Shown: one piece after another, positions 8,580 to 17,465 of the stretch
How the letters are laid out: each line of letters begins with the position of its first letter
How positions within the stretch are numbered: position 1 is the first letter of the stretch
Source of the DNA: Lunatimonas lonarensis
Lineage (GTDB): Bacteria; Bacteroidota; Bacteroidia; Cytophagales; Cyclobacteriaceae
NCBI RefSeq assembly: GCF_000390185.1
Contig: NZ_AQHR01000021.1
Location: 1 to 64,000, forward strand
DNA length: 64,000 nucleotides
Reading direction: 5' to 3'
The notes under the pieces: model-generated
Told to the model about the DNA's origin: nothing
Database searches by the model: none
The model's input: only the letters and a program-made list of their open reading frames with translations
Program-made: the position numbers and the translations under genes

Positions 8580-9605
8580 ATGAAGAATATGTACAGATTT
8601 TTGGTTTTAGGATGCCTGCTGGCCGTCTGGCAGGTTGAGGCCAAGGTGATCACCGTAAATAATCGGGAGGGCGCCACCGCCGACCACAGCACCATGGCAG
8701 GAGCCCTTGATGCGGCAGAAAATGGGGATGTCATCTACGTGAGTGGATCGCCGATCCTATACGATGATTTTACAATAAGAAAAAAAGTTGTCTTGATTGG
8801 AACGGGGCATAACCCCTCGGGTGCAGGGGGGCTTGTCAGCCAGTTGAATAAGGTTGTTTTGGACATGGGGTCATCGGGAACGGAGATCATCGGGTTCAGC
8901 ATCAATTTGATCGATATCGGGATAGTTTCCGAAATAGAGGACGTTAAAATATCTCGTAATTATTTGATTAATAACACACTATATCTTTCTAGTCTTGCGA
9001 AACGCTGGTTTATCGAGGAAAATATTATTGGCAATATATTTAAGTTTATCGACCCAACCGATCTCTCTCTTGAACAAAAGCACGTAATCCGAAACAACAT
9101 CATCACAGGTGTTGTAAACAATATCTTTTTTTCGGATTTTATAAACAATGTTTTCACCTATCCTGTAGTCGGCGCGTTCGAAAGCGTTCGTAACTGTCAG
9201 TTTTTAAACAATATCTTTTTCCAAAATGATTTGAGCGCAGATTTTGACCTCCCGCGGATTACCTTTAGCAGTTTTCTCAACAATATCTTTTATGGCCCGA
9301 GTAACCCCAATTCCCTGCCGATGGAACACGGCATTGAAGGAGAGGGGAATATTTTTGCAAATCCCCAATTTGTAAATGTGCAGGAAAATTCATTTAGGTA
9401 TACCTTCGATTACAGCTTACAGCCAAGCTCTCCGGGGGTCAATGCGGGTACCGACGGTACGGATATAGGAATATTCGGGGGCATTGGGTTTTCGATTACC
9501 GGAGAACCGGACGATTTGCCTGTGGTGACCCGTTTTGATATACTCAATCCCATGGTGCCCCAAAACGGCAGCCTGAGAGTCCGGATTGAAGGGCGTGCCA
9601 ACTAG
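8580..9605 (+). CDS. secreted right-handed parallel beta-helix protein
   Basis: This 341-residue protein has a signal peptide (MKNMYRFLVLGCLLAVWQVEA); the ATG at 8580 is preferred over 8535 because it starts this signal. Residues ~40-270 repeat short strands rich in Asn/Ile (NNIITG, NNIFF, NNVF, NNIFYG), typical of pectate-lyase-like solenoids with Asn ladders. A 'FVNVQENSFRYTFDYSLQPSSPGVNAGTDGTDIGIFGG' stretch closes the helix in parts, as in Cytophagales homologues. The tail (NPMVPQNGSLRVRIEGRAN) is the usual end of this family, so the protein is probably not truncated. It is 10 bases before the large T9SS gene, so the two are likely co-transcribed. Substrate unknown. Confidence 0.75.
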   Translation: MKNMYRFLVLGCLLAVWQVEAKVITVNNREGATADHSTMAGALDAAENGDVIYVSGSPILYDDFTIRKKVVLIGTGHNPSGAGGLVSQLNKVVLDMGSSGTEIIGFSINLIDIGIVSEIEDVKISRNYLINNTLYLSSLAKRWFIEENIIGNIFKFIDPTDLSLEQKHVIRNNIITGVVNNIFFSDFINNVFTYPVVGAFESVRNCQFLNNIFFQNDLSADFDLPRITFSSFLNNIFYGPSNPNSLPMEHGIEGEGNIFANPQFVNVQENSFRYTFDYSLQPSSPGVNAGTDGTDIGIFGGIGFSITGEPDDLPVVTRFDILNPMVPQNGSLRVRIEGRAN

Positions 9606-9615
9606 CGGATCGGAT

Positions 9616-12600
9616 ATGAGGACAGTTCGATTTTTGGGAAGTATTCTTCTGATGCTTTTTTGGCTGGCAGGGGAAGCCCGTGCGCAGCAGTCGCCCTTGG
9701 TTGCGGCAGAGTATTTTATCAATACGGATCCGGGTTTTGGGAACGGAACGGCCCTACCGGTTACCCCCGGTCTTCGGCCCCGTATAGAAGCCGATATCAG
9801 TGTGGAGGGTCTGCCGAGAGGATTTCACCTGCTGTTTGTCCGCTTCCGCAATCAGGAGGGTATTTGGGGATTGGCTTCAGCCAGGGTTTTTTTGGTGGAA
9901 GGCGAACGCCGCGGACAGCCCCTGATGGTCGAGTACCTGGAGTACTTCTTTGATGACCAGGATCCCGGGCAGGGGCGGGCGCTGGAGATACCCCTGGAGG
10001 AGGCCGCCGCGATCGATCTCGAAGCGCTGATCGCCGTGTCCGGGCTTGAACTAGGCGCGCATACCCTTTCGGTGCGGATCCGGGATACGGGCGGGAAGTG
10101 GAGCGTGGTAGAGACCCGGGAGTTTACCGTCACCGCCCCCGAATCGGAGGATCCTCCCCTTCCCGATCTGGAAGCCCTTCCTGATCTGGTTGCCGAGTGT
10201 GCCGTAGAATTCGAGTCCCTGACTCCGCCGACCGCGACGGCAAGTGATGGCAGTAGCCTAACCGGAACCCTAGACGAGAGCCTATTTCCCATCACGCAGC
10301 AGGGCGCCACGGTACTGGTATGGACCTACACGGATGCCAACGGCCTGGAGATTACCCAAGAGCAGCGGGTGGTTCTAGAAGACCTTACCCCACCGGTGCT
10401 GACTGCACCCGCTGACCTGTCGCTGACCATACAGTTAGGAAGCGCCGGTGCAGAAAACGTGGATTTGGGCATACCGGAGGTGTCCGACAACTGTCTCCTC
10501 GGGGAAGTCTCCAACAACGCACCGGAGGTTTTTGCCCCCGGACTGACGGTGGTGCTTTGGACGGCCGAGGACGCTGCGGGCAACCGGTCTACGGCGGAGC
10601 AGCGGATCACGGTGACGGAGGAGCAGGCACCCGTTCTCCCCACCATTCAGGCACCCGCCACCATCCTGGCAACAACAGATCCGGGAAGCTGCGGAGCGTC
10701 GGGCCTTGATCTGGGGATGCCGGAGGTGACCGGCGACCTTGGTGCCGATGCCGTCACGAACGACGCACCGGAAGCCTTTCCCCAGGGAACGACGACCGTT
10801 ACCTGGACACTTCGGGACAGGGCGGGCAATACGGTCACCGCACAGCAGGAGGTGGTAGTGCAGGACACGGAAAAGCCGTTTTTTCTGCCAACCGAGAACC
10901 TACAGGTAGAAACCCCCATGGGGGTATGTACTACGACCGTTCAGATCGTACCGCCACAGGCTGTGGATAATTGCGCCATTGGTGAGGTAAGGGGCACCCG
11001 TGCCGATGGGTTGGGGATGGAGGATCCCTTCCCGGTAGGTACTACCTCGGTCACCTGGGTTGCCGTCGACGCCGCGGGCAACGAATCGGATCCACTGGTG
11101 CAGGAAGTGGACGTGGTGGAGGATTATGGCATAGATGCCAGTCCGGGTAAATTGGATTTGAGTTTTGACACGAACCATTTGGGTTTTGGTTCCGGTAGTT
11201 TCTTTAGCTTCGGTAGAGAGATCTTCCCAAATGACTATCAGGTAAATACTATGGTTGTTCAGCCTGATGGAAAAATATTGATTGGAGGAGACTTTACAAT
11301 CTCAGATGTAGGACGAACGTGGAGACGTATCGCAAGGTTTAATTCAGATGGGAGCTTGGATCAGGGGTTCGATATTGGTTTAGGTATAAACGGGGTAGTT
11401 AATACCATTGCCTTGCAACCCGACGGAAAAATCGTAGTAGGTGGCGATTTTACACATTTTAACGGTTTAAGAGCCACTTCGATAGTTAGATTAGAATCAT
11501 CGGGTAGTCGTGACAGAACTTTTAATTTAGAGAACGATATCATTGGTTTTTTTGGTAGTAGAGCTCAGATTAACTCGATTATTCTCTTAAGAAGTGGTAA
11601 GATTATGCTGGGCGGGTATTATTCAACCAATAGGGATTTGACTGGAAGATTGTCTCTTTTGAATGCGGATGGTTCGACTGATGCACTATTTAAAGTACGT
11701 ATCTTATCGGGTACAATACACACAATCGAACAGGATTTTAAAGGAAATATCTATGTTGGCGGCTCTTTTGAATACGAAGGAATCAGAAACTTGGTAAGAA
11801 TTCAAGAAGACGGAACATTGGATATCGAATTTTTACAGAGAATCTCAGCGCAAAGAATACAGGATTTTACATCGCATGCGATTACAAATATTTCTGTCCT
11901 ACCAAATGATGAAATTTTTGTTTCAGGGATAAGACAAGGAAGTGTATTTGGGAACGTGCCAGCTTCAAATTTCGCTTTAAAATTCAATGCTGAATCTGGC
12001 TTGATTGTTCCAACATTCAAAGTTGAGGTTTTGGAAGGAGGCGGGATACATTCAGTTGCCGCCCAAAGTGATGGAAGAATTATAGTTGGAGGTAGTTTTC
12101 AAAGTATCAATGGAGTGCCATTAGAAGGGATTGCTCGATTAAACGCAAATGGCACGGTGGACGGAAGCTTCATCTCACCGGTGGGTAGAACAGTAAGGGC
12201 ACTATCGCTTCAGCCAGATAGGAAAATTCTGGTTGGAGGGTTTAGCTTTTCACAGTATGGCCTTTCAAAGAAAGCAATCGCCAGACTTTATTCAGATCCC
12301 TGCATTCAAAAGGAATGTAGCGTTGACCTTAGTCCGGAGGATAGGGTACTCAGGCTGGGCGACAACGGTCGGGCCACCCTGCGGATTGAGGATGTGGTGT
12401 CGGCTGCGGCCGCCCATTGCCAAAACGATCAGATGGAGTTTGACCTAAGCCAAACGCTGTTTACCTGTAGTGAACTGGGCGACAACCTGGTGACCCTGCG
12501 GGTGGTGGATGCGGACGGCCGCGAGCACAAGGCCACCTTCAACGTCCGGGTGATCGACGATATACCCCCCGTCATCGAGGGGATGCGGCCCATGGTGACC

Positions 12601-13596
12601 CTACTCCGGGAAGACAGGGGCTACCTGGTTCCTGATTTTACGCCCCTATTCGCCGTCTCGGACAACTGCGGGGTGCATAGCTATGAGCAGCATCCCGCAC
12701 CCGGCACCCTAATCAAAGAGCAGGGAGACTACCGCATAGCCCTGGTGGCGACCGACGCAAGTGACAACAAAGTAAGCGAAACGGTGATGCTGCACCTGCG
12801 TACCAAGCAAGGGGGACTCTGGAAGGAGATAGAACGCCTGGCGGATAGGCCGTCCATCGTTGTCCCCTGGGATACGTCTTTTGCCGATCTGGAGGATTAT
12901 GACCTGCAGTTGCGTTCGGCGGGCGAAGTGTTTGGCAAGCTCGATGTGGCCTGGGACGCGACGGGGTACACGCCCTGGATTCCGGGTGCCTACACCCTGC
13001 GGGGCTCGCTGCGGGACGGTTCAGCCCCTCCGGGGCCCGATCCGCTCCTGCTACAGGTACTGGTGGAAAACAAGCCACCGGCGCAGGACATCCTGTTGAG
13101 CAATGACCGCTTGCCCCAGGCCATTAAGGCAGGAGCCGTCATCGGACAGCTGAGTACGGTAGATCCCGTGGATGCAGTCCATAGGTACTCCATGGATGAG
13201 CACCCACAGGTGTATCTTCAGGAGGGTGAATTGCGCTGGCGGGGAACCGCTGCGGTTCCTGAACAGACGCAGGTCAGGGTACATAGTACCGACCGGGCCG
13301 GACAGACCATCAGCCGGGTGCTTTCCCTGTACCGGGATCGGGATCTGCCGGTAGACCTGAGGGTTTATCCGAATCCCGCCAGGATGGAGACCAACCTCTT
13401 TGTGCAGTTTGTCGACCCCGCAGAGGTATCGATCCGGGTGTTTGACGCAGGCGGCAGGCTGCTCTACGAAGAGCACAGCAGACAGGAGGGAAGCTTTACC
13501 CGCGTGCTGGACCTTCGTGGCTACAGTCAGGGCATGTACCAAGTGCTGGTGCAGGTAGACAGCCGCCTGCTGGTACGCAAGTTTGTCAAGCAGTAG
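9616..13596 (+). CDS. secreted HYR / delta-60 repeat protein with T9SS type A sorting domain
   Basis: This 1326-residue protein starts at the ATG at 9616, which opens a signal peptide ending near AQQ. Residues ~30-185 hold two modules on 'YFINTDPGFGNG' and 'YFFDDQDPGQG'. HYR-type beta modules follow (~190-510; repeated TPPVLTAPADLSL, GNRSTAEQRITV, TEKPFFLPTENL). Six delta-60 repeats (~530-890; QPDGKILIGGDF, LQPDGKIVVGGDF, SDGRIIVGGSF) come next, then another HYR/cadherin-like region. The last ~80 residues (LRVYPNPARMETNLFV to MYQVLVQVDSRLLVRKFVKQ) are a type A T9SS sorting domain. Expected to be surface-attached or secreted; function unknown. The delta-60 section is markedly AT-richer than its flanks. 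Confidence 0.85.
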   Translation: MRTVRFLGSILLMLFWLAGEARAQQSPLVAAEYFINTDPGFGNGTALPVTPGLRPRIEADISVEGLPRGFHLLFVRFRNQEGIWGLASARVFLVEGERRGQPLMVEYLEYFFDDQDPGQGRALEIPLEEAAAIDLEALIAVSGLELGAHTLSVRIRDTGGKWSVVETREFTVTAPESEDPPLPDLEALPDLVAECAVEFESLTPPTATASDGSSLTGTLDESLFPITQQGATVLVWTYTDANGLEITQEQRVVLEDLTPPVLTAPADLSLTIQLGSAGAENVDLGIPEVSDNCLLGEVSNNAPEVFAPGLTVVLWTAEDAAGNRSTAEQRITVTEEQAPVLPTIQAPATILATTDPGSCGASGLDLGMPEVTGDLGADAVTNDAPEAFPQGTTTVTWTLRDRAGNTVTAQQEVVVQDTEKPFFLPTENLQVETPMGVCTTTVQIVPPQAVDNCAIGEVRGTRADGLGMEDPFPVGTTSVTWVAVDAAGNESDPLVQEVDVVEDYGIDASPGKLDLSFDTNHLGFGSGSFFSFGREIFPNDYQVNTMVVQPDGKILIGGDFTISDVGRTWRRIARFNSDGSLDQGFDIGLGINGVVNTIALQPDGKIVVGGDFTHFNGLRATSIVRLESSGSRDRTFNLENDIIGFFGSRAQINSIILLRSGKIMLGGYYSTNRDLTGRLSLLNADGSTDALFKVRILSGTIHTIEQDFKGNIYVGGSFEYEGIRNLVRIQEDGTLDIEFLQRISAQRIQDFTSHAITNISVLPNDEIFVSGIRQGSVFGNVPASNFALKFNAESGLIVPTFKVEVLEGGGIHSVAAQSDGRIIVGGSFQSINGVPLEGIARLNANGTVDGSFISPVGRTVRALSLQPDRKILVGGFSFSQYGLSKKAIARLYSDPCIQKECSVDLSPEDRVLRLGDNGRATLRIEDVVSAAAAHCQNDQMEFDLSQTLFTCSELGDNLVTLRVVDADGREHKATFNVRVIDDIPPVIEGMRPMVTLLREDRGYLVPDFTPLFAVSDNCGVHSYEQHPAPGTLIKEQGDYRIALVATDASDNKVSETVMLHLRTKQGGLWKEIERLADRPSIVVPWDTSFADLEDYDLQLRSAGEVFGKLDVAWDATGYTPWIPGAYTLRGSLRDGSAPPGPDPLLLQVLVENKPPAQDILLSNDRLPQAIKAGAVIGQLSTVDPVDAVHRYSMDEHPQVYLQEGELRWRGTAAVPEQTQVRVHSTDRAGQTISRVLSLYRDRDLPVDLRVYPNPARMETNLFVQFVDPAEVSIRVFDAGGRLLYEEHSRQEGSFTRVLDLRGYSQGMYQVLVQVDSRLLVRKFVKQ

Positions 13597-13644
13597 TCCG
13601 GGTAGTCTGCACACGCATCCTAGCGACAGTCAGTGCCCTTATTC

Positions 13645-13693
13645 CAAACCACCCACCGGATCAACAGGCTAAGGATCCGATGGGTGGTTTTTT
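13645..13693. terminator. bidirectional intrinsic terminator
   Basis: The arms AACCACCCACCGGATC and GATCCGATGGGTGGTT (one mismatch near the middle) are flanked by T on the right and A on the left. It ends both the T9SS gene and the convergent cytochrome gene, whose stop codon overlaps its right end. Confidence 0.85.
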
Positions 13694-14114
13694 AGTGTTT
13701 ATCGGTGGATAGTACATAGGTGGCCATGGCCTGTGCATCCTCAAAGGAGACCTGGGGGTGGGGCAGCATCACCGGGTAGCCCCAGGAACCGGTACCGCCC
13801 GAGATGATTTTACGCGCCAGTAAGTCGATATATACCTGCCTGCGGGGGTATCTTTTGGCAATATCCGCAAAGGCCGGCCCCTTCGCCCGACTGTCCCTTC
13901 TGTGGCACTCGTAGCAGTTGGTATACGCTACCAATACCTCCCCCCGATGGATAATCTCTTCGGGCACATCCTCGTCCTCACCGGGAATGGCCCGGATATA
14001 GTCTTTCACCGGCGCGTCCACTATTTTCCCATCGGCTTCCCTTTGCCCCCCACATCCAGAGGCCACGGTAACGAAAAACAGAAAAAAACAGAAGGGAATG
14101 CGAAAAGGGGTCAT
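13692..14114 (-). CDS. lipoprotein c-type cytochrome
   Basis: This 140-residue monohaem cytochrome c is probably anchored by lipid in the periplasmic face of a membrane (lipobox ASGC, Cys21). The haem site is C67-Y-E-C70-H71, and the likely Met axial ligand is M116 in GYPVMLPHP. The fold length (~80 residues after the haem motif start) fits class I cytochromes of the c551/c552 type. The presumed role is small electron carrier to a terminal oxidase or a dehydrogenase; no partner is adjacent. Transcribed alone. Confidence 0.85.
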   Translation of the reverse strand: MTPFRIPFCFFLFFVTVASGCGGQREADGKIVDAPVKDYIRAIPGEDEDVPEEIIHRGEVLVAYTNCYECHRRDSRAKGPAFADIAKRYPRRQVYIDLLARKIISGGTGSWGYPVMLPHPQVSFEDAQAMATYVLSTDKH

Positions 14115-14389
14115 GCGGTTTTAAGGAATCTGCGTAGTTACAACCGCTAATCTACTTATAAAAAGATTAAAACATCCTTTAATTTGGAAAAAAAGTTGGA
14201 GGAATTTTTGGGATCAATGCGTACCTTTCCTATTCGCGCATGAAGGGTCGGCTTAACGCGAACCTGTCGGATGCTTATTGGTTAGGATAGGCGATTGGAA
14301 ATCTGATAATCAACTGCCCTGTTCAGTCATATGCGGCACATTCCCGATCCGGAAGCGGTTGTGACCATTGAAAAAACAAGTATAGACAT

Positions 14390-15709
14390 ATGCAAACTAG
14401 GACTAAATCATTTGCCTTTTTATTGCTTCTACTGGTAGTGGTGGGTATGGATTGGATCCGGCCGGCTGCAGCACAGCAGGCCCTGAAGACCGCCATCGAC
14501 CAAAAGGCGGAGGCTTTGGAAGCCCAGGTAATTGCCTGGCGCAGGGATTTCCACCAGCACCCGGAGTTGGGGAATCAGGAGACCCGTACGGCGGCCATTG
14601 TGGCGGGGCATTTGCGGTCTCTCGGCATGGAGGTTACCGAACAGGTGGCTGTCACCGGTGTGGTTGGCGTATTGAAGGGCGGAAAGCCCGGGCCTACCGT
14701 TGCCCTGCGGGCGGATATGGATGCCCTTCCCGTGACCGAGCGGGCGGATGTGCCCTTCAGATCCACCCAGACGGCGATCTACAACGGACAGGAAGTGGGG
14801 GTATCCCATGCCTGCGGCCACGATTCCCATGTGGCCATATTGATGGGTGTGGCGGAAACACTTGCTTCCCTGCGGGCTGAACTGCCCGGCACGGTCAAGT
14901 TTATTTTTCAGCCTGCCGAGGAAGGAATGGATGGCCTCGACACCTGGGGTGCAAAACAGATGGTAGAGGAGGGTGTCATGAACGACGTGGACGCGATCTT
15001 TGGCCTGCATATCAACTCCCAGACGCCGGTAGGTACCATCAAGTACCGTTCGGGTCCGGCCATGGCGGCCGTGGACAACCTTGAGATAAAGGTAATCGGC
15101 AAGCAGGCCCATGGGGCCTATCCCTGGTCTTCGGTAGACCCCATCGTTACCGCGTCGCAGGTGGTGCTTGCTCTTCAGACGGTGGTCAGCCGCAGCGTTA
15201 ATGTCACCGAAATCCCAGCGATAGTGACCGTGGGTTCCATCCATGGGGGCGTACGGCACAACATCATTCCCGAGGAGGTGGAGATGATCGGTACCATCCG
15301 CACGTACAGCGCGGCGCAACAGGACTTGGTTCACCGAAGGATTTTTGAGATAGCCGCGGGCATAGCGCAAAGCGCAGGGGCGCAGGCAGAAGTCAACATC
15401 CGAAAAATGTATCCGGTCACGTTCAACGACCCTGGTCTCACGGCAAAGATGTTGCCCACCTTGGAGCGCGTTACCGGGCCGGGAAAGCTGGTCGAGCATG
15501 AACTGATCACCGGGGCAGAGGATTTCAGCTTTTACCAGCAGGCCAAGCCGGGGCTGTTTGTGTTTTTGGGCGGCATGCCGGCAGCGGGAGATCCGCTAAA
15601 AGCACCCGCTCACCACACGCCGGATTTTTACCTGGATGAAAGTGGGTTTGTGCTGGGTGTGCGTGCATTGAGCCACCTTGCCGTTGATTTCCTGAATAGC
15701 GCAATTTGA
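14390..15709 (+). CDS. M20-family amidohydrolase, exported
   Basis: This 439-residue metal-dependent hydrolase of the M20D/IAA-amino-acid hydrolase/hippurate hydrolase family has an N-terminal signal peptide ending near AAAQQ. Metal and catalytic motifs are intact: ADMDALPV, HACGHDSH, FQPAEEG, a lid domain after IKVIGKQAHGAYPW, and the late GAEDFSF with a C-terminal HTPDF. These enzymes cleave N-acyl amino acids or small amide conjugates. Export suggests a periplasmic scavenging role (inference). It stands alone, with no obvious TAnnTTTG box in the ~275-base gap upstream. Confidence 0.9.
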   Translation: MQTRTKSFAFLLLLLVVVGMDWIRPAAAQQALKTAIDQKAEALEAQVIAWRRDFHQHPELGNQETRTAAIVAGHLRSLGMEVTEQVAVTGVVGVLKGGKPGPTVALRADMDALPVTERADVPFRSTQTAIYNGQEVGVSHACGHDSHVAILMGVAETLASLRAELPGTVKFIFQPAEEGMDGLDTWGAKQMVEEGVMNDVDAIFGLHINSQTPVGTIKYRSGPAMAAVDNLEIKVIGKQAHGAYPWSSVDPIVTASQVVLALQTVVSRSVNVTEIPAIVTVGSIHGGVRHNIIPEEVEMIGTIRTYSAAQQDLVHRRIFEIAAGIAQSAGAQAEVNIRKMYPVTFNDPGLTAKMLPTLERVTGPGKLVEHELITGAEDFSFYQQAKPGLFVFLGGMPAAGDPLKAPAHHTPDFYLDESGFVLGVRALSHLAVDFLNSAI

Positions 15710-15807
15710 TCCCAGATCGATTGGTGTGGAGTGTCTTTGTTTTGCTGACTTGTCCCCCCTAAATCAATTCGCTCCTGAATATGTCCGCTGCGCGGTACCG
15801 CAAGGAT

Positions 15808-15831
15808 CCCTGTATACAATGAACATACAGG
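15808..15831. repeat. small inverted repeat
   Basis: CCTGTAT and ATACAGG flank a 9-base loop, between the M20 gene and mtaB. It has no T run on either side and may be part of a REP-like intergenic element with the next hairpin. Confidence 0.4.
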
Positions 15832-15861
15832 TTGATAATTTGGGGAATTGAACATCACTAG

Positions 15862-15880
15862 CCTTGGGCAACGCCCAAGG
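15862..15880. repeat. perfect GC-rich hairpin, REP-like
   Basis: CCTTGGGC and GCCCAAGG form an 8-bp perfect stem with a 3-base AAC loop, lying 40 bases past the mtaB stop. No T run follows on the mtaB strand, so it is not a standard terminator. Confidence 0.45.
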
Positions 15881-15919
15881 AAGAAAGCGAATTGCCACCC
15901 AAGCGCCAAGGGTGCGAAA

Positions 15920-17233
15920 TCATTCGAACACGACTTCGGGTTCCGCCACTTCCACCACGCCCCGTTCGTTGATGCCGGTAAGGGTCACCGTTTTCATCTC
16001 GTTGATCAGCAGGGGATCGTATTTGGCCGCGACGCGTACGTAGTTTTCGGTAAATCCGTGCATCATGCCTTCTTCGATGTCTTCCTCAAAAAGCACCTGC
16101 CAGGTTTTACCCAGGTTTTCTTCGTAAAACTGCCGCCGCTTCTTTTCGGAAAGTATCCGAAGCATTTTCGAACGCTCGTTTCGTTTTTTCATGGGCACCA
16201 CGCCCTCCATTTCTACTGCGCGGGTATTTGCCCGCTCCGAGTAGGTAAACACATGCAGGTAAGACACCGGTAGTTCGTTCAGGAACCGGTAGGTTTCCAG
16301 AAACAGCTCGTCCGTCTCGCCGGGGAAGCCTACGATCACATCCACGCCGATGCAGCAGTGGGGCATTAGGGTCTTGATTTTGGACACCCGGTCTTCGTAC
16401 AGTTCCCGGAGGTAGCGCCGTCCCATGGCACGCAGGATCGTATTGCTGCCGGATTGCAGCGGAATATGGAAATGGGGTACAAAATTTTTGGAACCGGCCA
16501 CAAACCCGATGATCTCGTTGGTGAGCAGGTTGGGTTCGATGGAGGATATCCGAAAGCGCGGAATCCCGTTGATTTCGTCCAGCGCTTTCAGCAGGTCTAG
16601 CAGGCGTTCTTTTCGTTTCCCGTCCTGAATGCCGAAATCACCGATGTTCACGCCGGTTAGGACTACCTCTTTTACCGGGGATTCGGCGATCCGGAGCGCG
16701 GCTGCCACGATGTGTTCTATGCTGTCGCTGCGACTTTTGCCACGTGCCAAGGGGATGGTGCAGAATGCGCAGCCGTAGTTGCAGCCGTCCTGCACCTTTA
16801 AGAAGGTACGGGTACGGTCATGCATGCTGTGGGAGGCATGGAACACGTTGGCCTCCTGGATTTCGGAAGCAAGCACTTTGGTTTCCTGCACACTGGCAAA
16901 GTCGTCGAGCAACTCGATCAGCCGGAATTTCTCGGCAGCACCCAGTACAGCGTCCACGCCTTCGATTTCGGCGATTTCCTTAGGCTTGAGCTGGGCATAG
17001 CAGCCTATAATGGTCACAAAGGAGTGTGGGGAAATCTTTTTAGCTTCCCGCACGATTTTCTTACACTTTTTGTCGGCATTTTCGGTAACCGAGCAGGTGT
17101 TGATGATAAAAATGTCGGGATTTTCCTCAAACCCCACCTTTAAATAGCCCTTTTGTTCAAACATCCGACTGATGGTGGAGGTCTCCGCGTAGTTAAGCTT
17201 ACAGCCCAGGGTGTAGAAGGCGACTTTTTTCAA
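15920..17233 (-). CDS. mtaB: tRNA (N6-threonylcarbamoyladenosine37-C2) methylthiotransferase MtaB
   Basis: This 437-residue radical-SAM/4Fe-4S enzyme adds a methylthio group to t6A37 of tRNAs reading ANN codons. The N-terminal UPF0004 domain holds the second cluster cysteines C11, C47 and C78 (TLGCKLNYAET). The radical-SAM site is C151-xxx-C155-xx-C158 (DGCNYGCAFC), followed by TIPLARGKSRS. A C-terminal TRAM-like region closes the protein. 'GCKLNYAET' rather than 'GCQMN' points to MtaB rather than MiaB. Its -7 box lies about 26 bases before the start, and the gene is divergent from glnN. Confidence 0.93.
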   Translation of the reverse strand: MKKVAFYTLGCKLNYAETSTISRMFEQKGYLKVGFEENPDIFIINTCSVTENADKKCKKIVREAKKISPHSFVTIIGCYAQLKPKEIAEIEGVDAVLGAAEKFRLIELLDDFASVQETKVLASEIQEANVFHASHSMHDRTRTFLKVQDGCNYGCAFCTIPLARGKSRSDSIEHIVAAALRIAESPVKEVVLTGVNIGDFGIQDGKRKERLLDLLKALDEINGIPRFRISSIEPNLLTNEIIGFVAGSKNFVPHFHIPLQSGSNTILRAMGRRYLRELYEDRVSKIKTLMPHCCIGVDVIVGFPGETDELFLETYRFLNELPVSYLHVFTYSERANTRAVEMEGVVPMKKRNERSKMLRILSEKKRRQFYEENLGKTWQVLFEEDIEEGMMHGFTENYVRVAAKYDPLLINEMKTVTLTGINERGVVEVAEPEVVFE

Positions 17234-17258
17234 AACAAATGGATGGATAGAACGGGTG

Positions 17259-17266
17259 CAAAGGTA
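17259..17266 (-). promoter_or_regulatory. -7 box of the mtaB promoter
   Basis: Read on the minus strand the box is TACCTTTG, a perfect TAnnTTTG, predicting a start about 20 bases before the mtaB ATG. It lies in the divergent region shared with glnN. Confidence 0.6.
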
Positions 17267-17406
17267 CGCATAATATGGAAGTTTTCAATTTTCGGGCATT
17301 TTTCAGAAAAACCACTTGAACAGGGTCTTTCGCTGCTAATTTTGCGCTATTTTCCGTCATATGGTGCGTATTTTGCGAAAAATAGATCGATTTTTCACCA
17401 AAAATG

Positions 17407-17435
17407 TTGTTTTGTGAGATAATTTTCTAATTTTG
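17407..17435 (+). promoter_or_regulatory. glnN promoter (-33 TTG, -7 TAATTTTG)
   Basis: TTG at 17407-17409 is 18 bases from TAATTTTG at 17428-17435, matching the Bacteroidota promoter layout. Transcription would begin about 25 bases before the ATG at 17466, which supports that start over the upstream ATG at 17433 inside the box. Confidence 0.65.
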
Positions 17436-17465
17436 TGTATCAAATTTAAACCACAAAAATCTACG

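Noticed and set aside
14429-15499. 356-codon open frame on the minus strand across the M20 gene
   Set aside because: It mirrors a gene with intact family motifs and has no recognisable protein features; a GC-codon shadow.
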